33,934 nucleotides of DNA from contig JAAELU010000466.1 in the NCBI GenBank assembly GCA_024226255.1, positions 1 to 33,934 of the forward strand. Direction: 5' to 3'. This document shows positions 1-8,740 of the stretch, in pieces. Position numbers and translations under genes: made by a program. How positions within the stretch are numbered: the stretch's first letter is position 1; each line of letters starts with the position of its first letter. The notes beneath the pieces are model-generated. The model was not told the origin of the DNA. It saw only the letters and a list, made by a program, of their open reading frames with translations, and ran no database searches. This stretch comes from a bacterium. GTDB taxonomy: Bacteria > Actinomycetota > Acidimicrobiia > Spongiisociales > UBA5794.

Positions 1-138
1 AACCTGGCACCCCTATGCCGCCACGACCACACCACCAGACACCAACACGGCTGGACCTACACCCCACAACCCGGCGGCGACTACCAATGGACCACCAAAC
101 TCGGCCACACCTACACCACCAGCGGCACCCCACCCTAA
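1..138 (+). CDS. HNH endonuclease-like protein (DUF222/13E12 type), C-terminal fragment
   Basis: The first 45 codons are open from the window edge to a TAA at 136-138. The translation begins NLAPLCRHDHTTRHQHGW and goes on through a Trp/Tyr-rich tail with a QWTTKLGHTYTT stretch. This matches what is known of the HNH nuclease end of DUF222/13E12-type actinobacterial proteins, where N-L-x-x-L-C-x-x-H-H/D-H contributes the last metal and catalytic residues and is followed by a G-W-T-Y and 'W-T-x-x-x-G-H-x-Y' tail. The start and the DUF222 domain lie outside the window. These proteins occur in many copies in actinobacterial genomes and their role is poorly defined. The reading frame is the strongest evidence, and the remaining short frame on this strand (15-203) is a shadow. 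Confidence 0.72.
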   Translation, partial: NLAPLCRHDHTTRHQHGWTYTPQPGGDYQWTTKLGHTYTTSGTPP

Positions 139-264
139 AAACCGGCCCCGACCGCCCCCCACCGAACGCAGCTACGAACCTCCGACCACTTCCTCAACCG
201 TAAACAGCTGCCACCCAGCATCAATCAACTGCATCTGAAACCTCAAAATCGAGGAGATGTGCAG

Positions 265-286
265 GCGCGTTGCCGGCGAAACGCGC
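265..286. repeat. Inverted repeat in the nuo upstream region
   Basis: GCGCGTT (265-271) and AACGCGC (280-286) form a perfect 7-bp inverted repeat around an 8-base loop. It lies between the end of the HNH-type gene and nuoA. No T-run follows, so it is either a weak terminator for the upstream gene or a regulatory site for nuo. The rest of 139-409 holds no convincing gene. I also saw no clear -35/-10 pair. The only firm signal is the AAGGAGG ribosome binding site just before nuoA at about 400-406. Confidence 0.35.
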
Positions 287-409
287 GTTGTGAGCTATCA
301 CGAACGGCCTTCTTCCCAGACGTCCTCTCGCTCCTCGCGGCGCCCCCAAATCTCGATTGATTTCTCACTCGGCCTCCCGCCTTTTAGTCTCCCTTGTGAA
401 AGGAGGCAC

Positions 410-826
410 ATGACGCTCGCCGACTACCTGCCGATCGGTCTCATGTTGTTGCTGGGCATAGGCTTTGCCGGTGTCGTCATGTTCCTGTCGTGGTACCTCG
501 CCCCCAACAATGCCACGCCGGAGAAGCTCGCCCCCTATGAGTGCGGCATCGTTCCCCTCCAGGAACCCGCCCAGAGATTTCCGGTCAAGTTCTACATCGT
601 GGCGATGCTGTTTGTGATCTTCGATGTCGAGCTGATCTTCTTGTTCGCCTGGGCCGTGCGTTTCGAGACCTTCGGCTGGGCCGGCGTAGGAGCCATGGCG
701 ATCTTCGTGGCGTTGCTGGCGGAGACCCTGGTCTACGTGTGGAAGCGGGGCGCGCTCGACTGGAATGTTGCCAAGCGCGGTCGTAATCGCCAAGTGGTAG
801 CCGAGACCGTTGAAGAGGCGGCTTGA
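410..826 (+). CDS. nuoA: NADH-quinone oxidoreductase subunit A
   Basis: This is a 138-residue membrane subunit of complex I and forms part of the quinone-site cap in the membrane arm. Three hydrophobic segments are visible (about residues 8-28, 61-81 and 88-112). The family hallmarks are YECG (43-46), on the loop near the quinone channel, and FDVE (71-74). The open frame extends upstream to 257, but the ATG at 410 is preceded by a strong AAGGAGG and fits the normal family length. The extra upstream residues look like non-coding sequence. It is the first gene of the nuo operon, and its TGA overlaps the nuoB ATG (TGATG). There is no sign of damage. Confidence 0.96.
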   Translation: MTLADYLPIGLMLLLGIGFAGVVMFLSWYLAPNNATPEKLAPYECGIVPLQEPAQRFPVKFYIVAMLFVIFDVELIFLFAWAVRFETFGWAGVGAMAIFVALLAETLVYVWKRGALDWNVAKRGRNRQVVAETVEEAA

Positions 827-1317
827 TGGCGGGCGAAGTGCAACCGCCTGGGATTCTGCTGGGCACTTTGGAGAAGGGCATCAACTGGGCGCGGACACGG
901 TCGATGTGGGGCGCCACCTTCGGCCTCGCTTGTTGCGCAATTGAGATGATGGGCACTGGAGCCGCTCACAACGACCTCGGCCGGTTTGGCATGGAGGTCT
1001 TCCGAGCTTCCCCTCGACAGGCTGATCTGATGATCGTGGCCGGCCGGGTCTCGCAGAAGATGGCGCCCGTACTTCGCCAGGTCTACGACCAGATGAGTGA
1101 GCCGAAGTGGGTCATCTCCATGGGGGCGTGTGCCTCGAGCGGCGGCATGTTCAACAATTATGCGCTCGTCCAAGGTGTCGACCAGATCGTGCCCGTGGAC
1201 ATCTACGTACCCGGTTGCCCGCCCGGGCCGCAGTCGCTGATGCACGGCATTCTGACTCTCCACGAAAAAATCATGGATGGGGAGATTCGCCGTCCCGTCA
1301 TCCAGATTGGTAACTGA
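826..1317 (+). CDS. nuoB: NADH-quinone oxidoreductase subunit B
   Basis: This peripheral-arm subunit holds the terminal [4Fe-4S] cluster N2, which hands electrons to quinone. It is about 163 residues long. Cluster ligands are visible: tandem cysteines in [10 protein letters not shown] (Cys36-Cys37), the Cys of GACASSGG near 102, and the Cys of VPGCPPGP near 130. Start choice: the ATG at 826 overlaps the nuoA stop and is preceded by a GAAGAGG-like site. A TTG at 823 would add one residue. The gene ends two bases before nuoC begins. The sequence is ordinary for the family. Confidence 0.96.
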   Translation: MAGEVQPPGILLGTLEKGINWARTRSMWGATFGLACCAIEMMGTGAAHNDLGRFGMEVFRASPRQADLMIVAGRVSQKMAPVLRQVYDQMSEPKWVISMGACASSGGMFNNYALVQGVDQIVPVDIYVPGCPPGPQSLMHGILTLHEKIMDGEIRRPVIQIGN

Positions 1318-1318
1318 G

Positions 1319-1873
1319 ATGGCAGAAGAAGAGCCAACAGCAGAAGAGGTTGCCGAACCGGGGGTCGACCTGGAGGCCGAGGCGCCGCCACGCGCACTCC
1401 CGGACGAGGAGACCTTGGCGACGATTGTCGAGCCCCACCAATCGGCCTCGTGGGTGGTTGCCGACGACGAGTGGGTGGTATCGGTCGACGCCGCCGACTA
1501 CCACAGCTTGGTCGAAGCCGCCATGGAGTCAGGATTCGACACCTTCATCGACCTGTGCGCAGTTGACTACTTCCGCCGCCAACCGCGCTTCGAGGTTGTG
1601 CTCACCCTGCTCGACTACACCACCCCGATGCGTCTTCGAGTGCGCGCCGGCGTCGATGGCGCCGAACCACAGCTGTCCACAGTCAGCGATCTGTTTGCCG
1701 GCGCCAACTTCTACGAGCGCGAGGCATACGATTTGCTCGGAATCGATTTTGTGGGTCATCCCGATCTCACCAGGATCCTGCTCCCCGATGAATGGGAGGG
1801 CCATCCGCTGCGCAAGGACTACGCCGTTGGATCCGTACCGATCCAGTTCAAAGAATCCCACAAGGCCCAATAG
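1319..1873 (+). CDS. nuoC: NADH-quinone oxidoreductase subunit C
   Basis: This is the 30-kDa-type subunit of the peripheral arm, which packs against NuoD and NuoB near the quinone site. It has 184 residues. The family signature runs from about 133 to 154: EREAYDLLGIDFVGHPDL followed by TRIL, then the GHPLRKDY end. The first 40 residues are rich in Glu, Ala and Pro and look disordered, a lineage-type extension. The frame is open further upstream to 1277, but the ATG at 1319 sits just after the nuoB stop and gives the expected protein. NuoC and NuoD are separate genes here, not fused as in some bacteria. Confidence 0.94.
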   Translation: MAEEEPTAEEVAEPGVDLEAEAPPRALPDEETLATIVEPHQSASWVVADDEWVVSVDAADYHSLVEAAMESGFDTFIDLCAVDYFRRQPRFEVVLTLLDYTTPMRLRVRAGVDGAEPQLSTVSDLFAGANFYEREAYDLLGIDFVGHPDLTRILLPDEWEGHPLRKDYAVGSVPIQFKESHKAQ

Positions 1874-1877
1874 GACC

Positions 1878-3302
1878 ATGAGCGAAGAGAACCAGACCGA
1901 AGAAATCGACTCCGCCGAAGGTGCCGTTGCCGTGGATGCAACGACAGCGACGGGTGAGGAGGGCCGGCGCCAGATCCACGACATGTGGGTTGCCGGTACC
2001 GAAGAGCGCGCTGACATTCGCCAATTCACTGATGAAGGCGCCCAAGAGCTGCTTCCGGTTGAGGATGAAACCGCGCTCGACATCCAACGTGGCGTTGTGG
2101 TCGACGATGACTACGAATTCGAAGATGCTCGCGACGAGGATGAGCTGCAGATCATCAACATGGGTCCGCAGCACCCCTCGACGCACGGCGTTCTTCGACT
2201 GCACCTCGAGCTCGAAGGCGAAACGATCCGGCGGGTCAAGCCGATCATCGGCTATCTACACACCGGCATGGAGAAGACGGGCGAGACCCTCACTTGGTTG
2301 CAAGGCCCGACGAACGTCACCCGGATGGACTACCTGTCGCCCTTCCACAATGAGCTGGCGTATTCACTGGCTGTAGAAAAGCTCCTGAATGTGGAGATTC
2401 CCGAACGTGCCCAGGCGATCCGGATTCTCATGACTGAACTCAACCGGGTTTCAAGCCATCTGCTGTGGGTAGCCACCCAGGGTATGGACATTGGCGCCAT
2501 CTCGATGATGATCTACGGGTGGCGTGAGCGTGAGCTCGTCCTCGACTTCTTCGAGAAGGTCACCGGCCTGCGAATGAACCACAACTTCATCCGTCCTGGT
2601 GGCGTGGCGGCCGACCTGCCGGACGGCTGGGAGGACGACATCGAAGCCCTGCTCGTCGATGTCCCCGCCGGGGTCGACGAGTACCACGAGATACTCGATG
2701 AGAACCCGATATTCCTCGACCGCTGCCAAGGTATCGGCGTCATCACACCTGCGGAGTGCCGGGCGTACGGCGTCACTGGAGCCATCGCTCGGGCGTCCGG
2801 GGTTGATTGGGACCTGCGCAAGGCGTTCCCGTACTCGGGTATCGAGAAGTACGAGTTTGACGTGCCGGTCGGCAAACACGGCGACGTTCTCGATCGCTAC
2901 CACGTTCGTATGGCTGAAATCGATCAGTCCCTGCGCATCGTCAAGCAGATTCTCGAGACAATGCCCGCCGGCGACTACCGGACGGAAGACCGCAAGGTCA
3001 CGCCGCCGCCTCGCAAACGAATTGATGAGTCGATGGAAGCGCTTATCCATCACTTCAAGATCTTCACGTCGGGCTACAAGGTGCCGGCTGGCGAGGCCTG
3101 GCAATCTGTGGAGTCGCCTCGTGGCGAACTCGGGGTGTACATCGTCTCGAACGGCGGAGCCAAGCCGTGGCGTATCCACGTCCGGGCTCCTTCGTTCGCT
3201 CATGTCCAGGCGCTGCCTGCCGCGATGACGGACACGCTCATCGCCGACACGATCTCGACACTGGCAAGCATGGACCCGGTTCTGGGAGACGTCGACCGAT
3301 GA
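1878..3302 (+). CDS. nuoD: NADH-quinone oxidoreductase subunit D (49-kDa type)
   Basis: This 474-residue subunit is related to the large subunit of [NiFe] hydrogenases and forms the quinone-binding cavity with NuoB. Hallmarks are MGPQHPSTHG (95-104) with the quinone-site His, RMDYLSPFHNE with the quinone-site Tyr, RPGGVAADLP, YSGIEKYEFDVPVGKHGD, and the C-terminal end in DPVLGDVDR. The first 85 or so residues are acidic and have no match in the core fold, so the protein is longer than usual. An internal ATG at 1983 (Met36) would shorten the extension. The frame is open far upstream into nuoC, but the ATG at 1878 lies four bases after the nuoC stop and is the sensible start. The stop overlaps nuoE (ATGA). 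Confidence 0.95.
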   Translation: MSEENQTEEIDSAEGAVAVDATTATGEEGRRQIHDMWVAGTEERADIRQFTDEGAQELLPVEDETALDIQRGVVVDDDYEFEDARDEDELQIINMGPQHPSTHGVLRLHLELEGETIRRVKPIIGYLHTGMEKTGETLTWLQGPTNVTRMDYLSPFHNELAYSLAVEKLLNVEIPERAQAIRILMTELNRVSSHLLWVATQGMDIGAISMMIYGWRERELVLDFFEKVTGLRMNHNFIRPGGVAADLPDGWEDDIEALLVDVPAGVDEYHEILDENPIFLDRCQGIGVITPAECRAYGVTGAIARASGVDWDLRKAFPYSGIEKYEFDVPVGKHGDVLDRYHVRMAEIDQSLRIVKQILETMPAGDYRTEDRKVTPPPRKRIDESMEALIHHFKIFTSGYKVPAGEAWQSVESPRGELGVYIVSNGGAKPWRIHVRAPSFAHVQALPAAMTDTLIADTISTLASMDPVLGDVDR

Positions 3303-3937
3303 GCATGGCTGTGATTTCCGACTGGAGCGGCCCCAACCAGGAGAGGGCTCGCCGCCTGCTCGACTCATATCCCGAGAAGCGCTCGGCCGTTATGCCGCTG
3401 CTCTACCTGGCATCACTCGAGCATGGGTACCTCGACGCACCCGGAATGACCCAGGTGGCGGAGCTGACCGGCCTGACCTCGGCTCAGGTTCAATCCGTTG
3501 CCAGTTTCTACACGATGTACAAACGAGACCACGTCGGCAAATACCTCGTCTCAGTGTGCACCTCCATCTCGTGCTTCCTGATGGGAGCCGATGACGTGCT
3601 GGCCGCAATCGAAGAGGAGTCGACAAGCCCCGATGGCTCGACGAGTGCCGACGGCACCTTCAGTGTGGAACACGTCGAATGCATCGGCGCCTGCGGCGGG
3701 GCCCCGGCAGTGCAGGTGAACTACGAGCTGATTGAGGGAGTGACTCCGGAAAAGGGCGCCGGGCTGTGCAAGTGGCTCCGCGATGCCGCCCCGGCGGTCG
3801 TACTCGCCGACGAGATGCAGGAACTGTTCGGCTCGATCCGCTCCTTCGACTGGGGCAGCAAAGAGGCCGATGGTGCCGTCGCCCCCGTGCCGGCCTTTGG
3901 TCCATATGGCTCGGCGGCCAAGGACGGCAAGTCATGA
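3299..3937 (+). CDS. nuoE: NADH-quinone oxidoreductase subunit E (24-kDa type)
   Basis: This 212-residue thioredoxin-fold subunit of the NADH-oxidising module carries [2Fe-2S] cluster N1a. Ligands are visible as C-x4-C (Cys87, Cys92 in CTSISC) and C-x3-C (Cys128, Cys132 in CIGACGGAP). The helical N-terminus is typical (YLASLEHGYL ... VASFYTMYK). A C-terminal tail of about 50 residues after the cluster domain is low in complexity. The ATG at 3299 overlaps the nuoD stop, and a second ATG two codons on is also possible. The gene's own stop overlaps the nuoF start (ATGA), so the two are probably translationally coupled. Confidence 0.95.
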   Translation: MSMAVISDWSGPNQERARRLLDSYPEKRSAVMPLLYLASLEHGYLDAPGMTQVAELTGLTSAQVQSVASFYTMYKRDHVGKYLVSVCTSISCFLMGADDVLAAIEEESTSPDGSTSADGTFSVEHVECIGACGGAPAVQVNYELIEGVTPEKGAGLCKWLRDAAPAVVLADEMQELFGSIRSFDWGSKEADGAVAPVPAFGPYGSAAKDGKS

Positions 3938-5229
3938 GCTTCCCCTTGATTCTTACCGAGCGCATGACGCAGCACCCCAGCGACAGCCATCTCATTCAGC
4001 GATACGAGTCGACCGGTGGCTACTCGGTCATGCGCAAAGCCCTTGGCTCGCTGCAGCCGGCTGACGTGATTGAGCAGGTCAAGACGGCCAATATTCAGGG
4101 GCGGGGCGGCGCGGCCTTTCCGGCAGGTATCAAGTGGGGCTTCCTGGCCCCTGCCGAGCCGCGATACCTGGTTGTCAACGGTGACGAGTCGGAGCCTGGA
4201 ACCTTCAAGGACCGCCAACTCCTCGAGCGTGATCCCCATCAACTCGTCGAAGGCGTGATCCTGTCCTCGTTCGCTCTAGGCGTCAACCACGCCTTCATCT
4301 ATATCCGCGGCGAATACCCCAAGCCGGCGCGGCGAGTCCAGCAGGCTGTCGAGGCCGCATATGAGAAGGGCTACTTGGGCCAAAACATTCTCGGCAGTGG
4401 CTTCGACCTCGACGTCACGGTCCACCTCGGCGGTGGCGCCTATATCTGTGGCGAGGAGACCGCGCTGCTCAACTCCCTCGAAGGCCGGCGCGGTGAACCC
4501 AGGCTGAAGCCACCCTTCCCGGCGGTGGAGGGCCTGTACGCCAAGCCGACGATCGTCAACAACGTTGAGACCATCTCCAACATCCCGTGGATTCTCGAGA
4601 ACGGTGGCGCCGCATTCGCCGCCATCGGAGACGAGAACAGCGTCGGGACTCGCATGTTCTCCCTATCGGGGCACCTCAAGAAGCCCGGCAACGTTGAAGT
4701 ACCGATGGGCCTCACATGGCGTGAGTTGATCTACGAAGTCGGTGGCGGCATTCGCGACGATCGTGAGCTGAAGTGTTGGGTGCCGGGTGGGGCCTCGGCA
4801 CCGTGGTTTGTTCCCGAGCACCTCGACACCAAGGTCACCAAGGATGACGTTGCCCAGGCGGGATCGATGCTCGGTTCCGGTGCTGTAATCGTGATGGACG
4901 AGACGACCAACGTTGTCGCCGCCGCTCACCGCATCGTGAAGTTTTTTGCCCACGAGTCATGCGGCCAGTGCACCCCGTGCCGCGAGGGGACGACGTGGCT
5001 GGAGCGGATTCTGTGGCGACTGCTCAACGGCGCGGGACGTCCGAGTGACATCGACCTTCTCCTCGACGTGTGTGACGGCATCAGCCCGGGGTTGGCCTGG
5101 CCGCCGAAGATGACGACGATCTGCCCGCTCGGGCCGTCGGCGGTGTCGCCGATCACCTCGATCATGACCCACTTCCGCGACGAGGTGGAAGCCATGATTG
5201 CCGACAGCCAGGAGGTGGCCAATGCCTGA
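3934..5229 (+). CDS. nuoF: NADH-quinone oxidoreductase subunit F (51-kDa type, NADH/FMN binding)
   Basis: This 431-residue subunit is the site where NADH is oxidised. It binds FMN and [4Fe-4S] cluster N3. Visible motifs are GRGGAAFPAG (57-66), NGDESEPGT (82-90), GAYICGEETALLNSLEG (168-184) for FMN and NADH contacts, and the cluster ligands Cys343, Cys346 and Cys349 in SCGQCTPCREG with Cys397 in TICPLG. Length and motif order are standard. It overlaps nuoE by four bases, and nuoG begins eight bases before its end. Confidence 0.97.
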   Translation: MSFPLILTERMTQHPSDSHLIQRYESTGGYSVMRKALGSLQPADVIEQVKTANIQGRGGAAFPAGIKWGFLAPAEPRYLVVNGDESEPGTFKDRQLLERDPHQLVEGVILSSFALGVNHAFIYIRGEYPKPARRVQQAVEAAYEKGYLGQNILGSGFDLDVTVHLGGGAYICGEETALLNSLEGRRGEPRLKPPFPAVEGLYAKPTIVNNVETISNIPWILENGGAAFAAIGDENSVGTRMFSLSGHLKKPGNVEVPMGLTWRELIYEVGGGIRDDRELKCWVPGGASAPWFVPEHLDTKVTKDDVAQAGSMLGSGAVIVMDETTNVVAAAHRIVKFFAHESCGQCTPCREGTTWLERILWRLLNGAGRPSDIDLLLDVCDGISPGLAWPPKMTTICPLGPSAVSPITSIMTHFRDEVEAMIADSQEVANA

Positions 5230-7681
5230 GCGGCCACCCCCCGAAATGGTGACCATCACGATCGATGGTGAAGAGGTCCAAGTTCCCAAGGGCGAGCTGA
5301 TCATCAAGTCGGCCGAGGACAACGGCACCTACATCCCGCGCTTCTGCTCCCATGATCGGTTGAAGCCGGTTGGGAAGTGCCGGATGTGCCTGGTCGAGGT
5401 GGAGACCCCGCGGGGCCGGATGCTGACCACGGCCTGCAACTTCCCGGCCACCGACGAGCTCATCGTTGATACCCAGTCGGACGTGGTTCAGAAGGCCCAA
5501 GAAGGAATCCTCGAATTCCTGCTAATCAACCACCCGCTTGATTGCCCGGTGTGCGACAAGGGTGGGGAGTGCCCTCTGCAGGATCAGACGGTCGCATACG
5601 GCCCGGGCGAGAGCCGCTTCGTTGAAGAGAAACGGCACTTCCAAAAGCCCATCCCACTGTCAGAAATCGTGCTCATGGACAGGGAGCGCTGCATTCTGTG
5701 TGCTCGCTGTACCCGGTTCTCCGAAGAGGTCTCCGGCGACCCGCTCATCGAGTTCGTCGGCCGTGGCAACCACACCCAGGTCATCACCTTCCCCGACGAG
5801 CCGTTTGCCTCGTACTTCTCCGGCAACACCGTCCAGATCTGCCCTGTCGGGGCATTGACGGCCAAGCCCTACCGTTTCAAAGCGCGCCCGTGGGACCTCG
5901 AGGCGGTCGAGAGCGTATCGATGGTCGACGCATCGGGCGCCTCGATATCGATCGAAGCCAGCCAGAACGAAGTACTTCGCATCAACGGCGTTGACAACGA
6001 CGCCACCAACCACGGCTGGCTGTCTGACAAGGATCGATTCATCTTCCAGGCGGTCCACTCAGATGCGAGAATCACCGCCCCGCTCATACGTGATCACGCC
6101 GGTGTGTTGCACCCTGCGTCGTGGGGCGAGGCCCTCGACCTCGTGGCAGATCAGCTCGGGTCGGTGCGAGGCGACGAGGTCGCCAGTATCGGCGGTGCCA
6201 ACAACACCAACGAGGAAGCGTTTGCCCTCGGCAAGTTCCTGCGAACCGTTGTCGTCACGCCGCACATCGATGCCCAGGTCGGCGATGGCGTCAATCCGGA
6301 CTTCCTAGCCGGAATCGCTCCGCGAGCCACGATCAACGACCTCGACCGCGCCGATACGATTCTGGTCTGGGCCGGCGACCTCAAAGAGGAATTCCCCAGC
6401 CTCTTCCTGCGGGTGCGCCATGCAGTAAATGAGATGGGCGCCAAGCTCATCGTCGTACACCCGCGGCGCACCGGTCTCGATGAGATCGCAACGGAGAAGA
6501 TCACCTATCGGCCAGGTGATGGCTCCGAGGTACTTCGCAAGCTGACTGCGGGGGAAGACCAATACGCCTCGGCTCGAACGCTGCTGACCGAGGGGTCGGT
6601 AGCTGCGGTAATCGGCCTCACCGGGCGTGCCGAGGATCCAAAGACCATTGATGCGATAGCCGGATACGTTACGGCTCTACCCAACGCCAAAGTCCTGCCC
6701 CTGGCACGACGCGGCAACATCTTCGGTGCGATTGATATGGGGTTGGCCCCAACACTCCTGCCCGGTCGCGTTCCGGTATCGAGTGAGGCCGGGCGTAACG
6801 AACTCGAGGGATTCTGGGGCCCGCTGCCCGACACGGAGGGTCGCAACACGGCCGAGATCCTCTCGGGCCTCCAAGACGGCACACTCAAGGCGCTAGTGCT
6901 TGTCGGTGCCGACCCAGTTCGTGACGGACACAATCCCGGCGTCGCTCGAGAAGCCCTCGACGAAGCCGAGTTCATTGTTTCGTTCGACATGTTCCTCAAC
7001 GACTCGAACCAACACGCCGCAGTGATCCTCCCGGTGGACGGCTTCGCCGAAACCGAGGGCACCGTCACCAATGCAGAGGGACGCGTCCAGAAGGTCAACC
7101 GGATCGCACCGGGACCAGGCCAGTCACGGGCGCTGTGGTCAGTGCTCGATGACCTGTCGGTTCGGATGGGCGGCCAGCTTGCCGCCGGTGATGGCCAAAC
7201 CATTGCCAAGGAGATCGCAACAGTCGCTCCGGCATATCGCTCGTTGAGTTGGGACCGGTTGGAGTGGGGGCCAGAGCGTGACGGGGTTGTCATGCCGGAC
7301 GGTGATGGAGTCCAAACCTTGCAGTACGTTCCCACCGATGAGGGTCTGCGCAAGGCGAAGGGCCGTCTGACACTTCATTCCGGTCGCGTGCTCTACGACG
7401 GTGGTACTCGGGTTTCGCAGAGTCCGGCGCTTGCCACCCTGACACCCGATCCTGCCGTACACCTCCATCCGCGCGATGCGTCAGCTCTCGCCCTGACCGA
7501 AGGCCAGGATGTTGACGTGATTGGCGAGCTGGCGACTCTGCGCCTCCCGCTGAAGGTTGATCCCACCCTGGCTGAAGGGGCCGTGTACGTCCCCGCCAAC
7601 CTTGATTCCACCTGGATGCTTGGAGCCCCTGACAGTGTTGCGGTCGAGCCGCGACCAGAGGACAAGGGGAGCGTCAAGTGA
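5222..7681 (+). CDS. nuoG: NADH-quinone oxidoreductase subunit G, lacking cluster N7 ligands
   Basis: This 819-residue iron-sulfur subunit relays electrons in the peripheral arm. Residues 10-80 form a [2Fe-2S] ferredoxin domain (Cys42, Cys53, Cys56, Cys72). N5 is ligated by His104, Cys108, Cys111 and Cys117, and N4 by Cys157, Cys160, Cys163 and Cys207. A molybdopterin-oxidoreductase-like domain follows (about 225-650). At the place where many bacterial NuoG proteins have the N7 motif C-x2-C-x3-C-x27-C, the spacing is kept but the residues are Ser233, Asp236, Ala240 and Ser268, so N7 cannot form. N7 is off the main electron path, so the enzyme should work. The start at 5222 has AGGAGG at 5209-5214. 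The stop overlaps the nuoH GTG. Confidence 0.95.
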   Translation: MPERPPPEMVTITIDGEEVQVPKGELIIKSAEDNGTYIPRFCSHDRLKPVGKCRMCLVEVETPRGRMLTTACNFPATDELIVDTQSDVVQKAQEGILEFLLINHPLDCPVCDKGGECPLQDQTVAYGPGESRFVEEKRHFQKPIPLSEIVLMDRERCILCARCTRFSEEVSGDPLIEFVGRGNHTQVITFPDEPFASYFSGNTVQICPVGALTAKPYRFKARPWDLEAVESVSMVDASGASISIEASQNEVLRINGVDNDATNHGWLSDKDRFIFQAVHSDARITAPLIRDHAGVLHPASWGEALDLVADQLGSVRGDEVASIGGANNTNEEAFALGKFLRTVVVTPHIDAQVGDGVNPDFLAGIAPRATINDLDRADTILVWAGDLKEEFPSLFLRVRHAVNEMGAKLIVVHPRRTGLDEIATEKITYRPGDGSEVLRKLTAGEDQYASARTLLTEGSVAAVIGLTGRAEDPKTIDAIAGYVTALPNAKVLPLARRGNIFGAIDMGLAPTLLPGRVPVSSEAGRNELEGFWGPLPDTEGRNTAEILSGLQDGTLKALVLVGADPVRDGHNPGVAREALDEAEFIVSFDMFLNDSNQHAAVILPVDGFAETEGTVTNAEGRVQKVNRIAPGPGQSRALWSVLDDLSVRMGGQLAAGDGQTIAKEIATVAPAYRSLSWDRLEWGPERDGVVMPDGDGVQTLQYVPTDEGLRKAKGRLTLHSGRVLYDGGTRVSQSPALATLTPDPAVHLHPRDASALALTEGQDVDVIGELATLRLPLKVDPTLAEGAVYVPANLDSTWMLGAPDSVAVEPRPEDKGSVK

Positions 7682-8727
7682 CCGGCTGGGAGACATTCCT
7701 CACTGCAGCGATCAAGGTCTTGGCCGCATTCTCGCTACTGCTCACGGTGGTCATTCTCGTGGTGTGGTTCGAGAGGAAGGCGGTCGCCGACCTACAGAAC
7801 CGAATCGGACCTAACCGAGCCGGACCGTGGGGACTGCTCCAGACCGTGGCAGATGGAGTCAAGCTGCTCTTCAAGGAGTCGGTAACCCCGCGCCGGGTCG
7901 AATTTGGCCTCTACATCCTGGCTCCGATTGCCGCCCTGGTGCCCGCTCTCCTGGTGTTCCTGGTCGTACCGATTGGCGCCCCGTTCACCCTCGGCGACCG
8001 AGTGATCGACTTGTCTGGCACCGATCTCAACATCGGCCTGCTGTACATCCTGGCGCTGTCATCGATGGCGGTCTACGCCGTCGTGCTGGCGGGTTGGTCA
8101 TCGGGTTCCAAGTACCCGTTGCTCGGGGCAGTGCGCGCCTCGGCACAGATGATCTCCTACGAGGCCGCCATGGGCCTGGCGCTCGTGCCGGTCATTCTCT
8201 TCACCGGGACAACCTCTCTCAAGGGCATCGTTGAAGTGCAGGCGGGGAGTTTTGGTGGCTTCGTTCCGGCCTGGAACGTGGTGCTGATTCCGTCGTTCCT
8301 CATCTTCTTCATCGCCGGTGTGGCCGAAACCAACCGCGCTCCCTTCGATCTCGTCGAAGCCGAGTCAGAGATCGTGGGCGGCTACCACACCGAATACTCC
8401 GGCTTCCGCTTCGCCCTGTTCTTCCTTGCCGAGTACATCAACATCTTCAACATCTCGGCGATCACGGTGACGCTGTTCCTCGGTGGCTGGCACGGGCCGA
8501 CCTTTGGGCCGGTTTGGTTCTCCTGGCTATTGCCCATCTTCTGGTTCCTGCTCAAAACAACGCTTCTCATTTTCGTGTTCGTCTGGATTCGGGCGACGCT
8601 GCCCCGGATGCGTTACGACCAGCTGATGAGTTTCGGCTGGAAGCGCCTCATCCCGCTGACCCTGCTCTGGATCGTTTTGTCGACGCTGGCCATCGGCGTT
8701 CGCCGAATGGGGCTCCCATGGACGTAA
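7678..8727 (+). CDS. nuoH: NADH-quinone oxidoreductase subunit H
   Basis: This 349-residue membrane subunit joins the peripheral and membrane arms and lines the quinone tunnel and the E-channel. About eight hydrophobic helices are visible. Hallmarks are FERKAVADLQNRIGPNRAGP (31-50), the SYEAAMGLAL segment near 160-169, and ETNRAPFDLVEAESEIV (217-233), whose acidic residues belong to the loop linking quinone chemistry to proton pumping. Translation starts at a GTG that overlaps the nuoG stop (GTGA). It is followed by a 13-base gap to nuoI, the largest gap in the operon. Confidence 0.96.
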   Translation: MTGWETFLTAAIKVLAAFSLLLTVVILVVWFERKAVADLQNRIGPNRAGPWGLLQTVADGVKLLFKESVTPRRVEFGLYILAPIAALVPALLVFLVVPIGAPFTLGDRVIDLSGTDLNIGLLYILALSSMAVYAVVLAGWSSGSKYPLLGAVRASAQMISYEAAMGLALVPVILFTGTTSLKGIVEVQAGSFGGFVPAWNVVLIPSFLIFFIAGVAETNRAPFDLVEAESEIVGGYHTEYSGFRFALFFLAEYINIFNISAITVTLFLGGWHGPTFGPVWFSWLLPIFWFLLKTTLLIFVFVWIRATLPRMRYDQLMSFGWKRLIPLTLLWIVLSTLAIGVRRMGLPWT

Positions 8728-8740
8728 GGATGACTCGCTA

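Noticed and set aside
15-203. 62-codon plus-strand frame at the left edge
   Set aside because: Its product is a low-complexity Pro/His/Arg string in the wrong frame. The frame from base 1 to 138 encodes a recognisable HNH end.
357-390. TTGATT and TTTTAG/TAGTCT as a nuo promoter
   Set aside because: The spacing is 19 or 22 bases and the -10 box is poor, so it cannot be supported.
1350-1877. Upstream extension of the nuoD frame across nuoC, suggesting a fused or longer protein
   Set aside because: The extension is an out-of-frame reading of nuoC. The nuoC frame carries the true family motifs, and nuoD has a good ATG at 1878.
2451-3368. 305-codon minus-strand frame inside nuoD
   Set aside because: It is an antisense shadow of high-GC coding sequence, with no motif and no ribosome binding site.
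6505-7353. 282-codon minus-strand frame inside nuoG
   Set aside because: It is Ser/Arg/Pro-rich, typical of an antisense shadow, and opposes a gene with clear family motifs.
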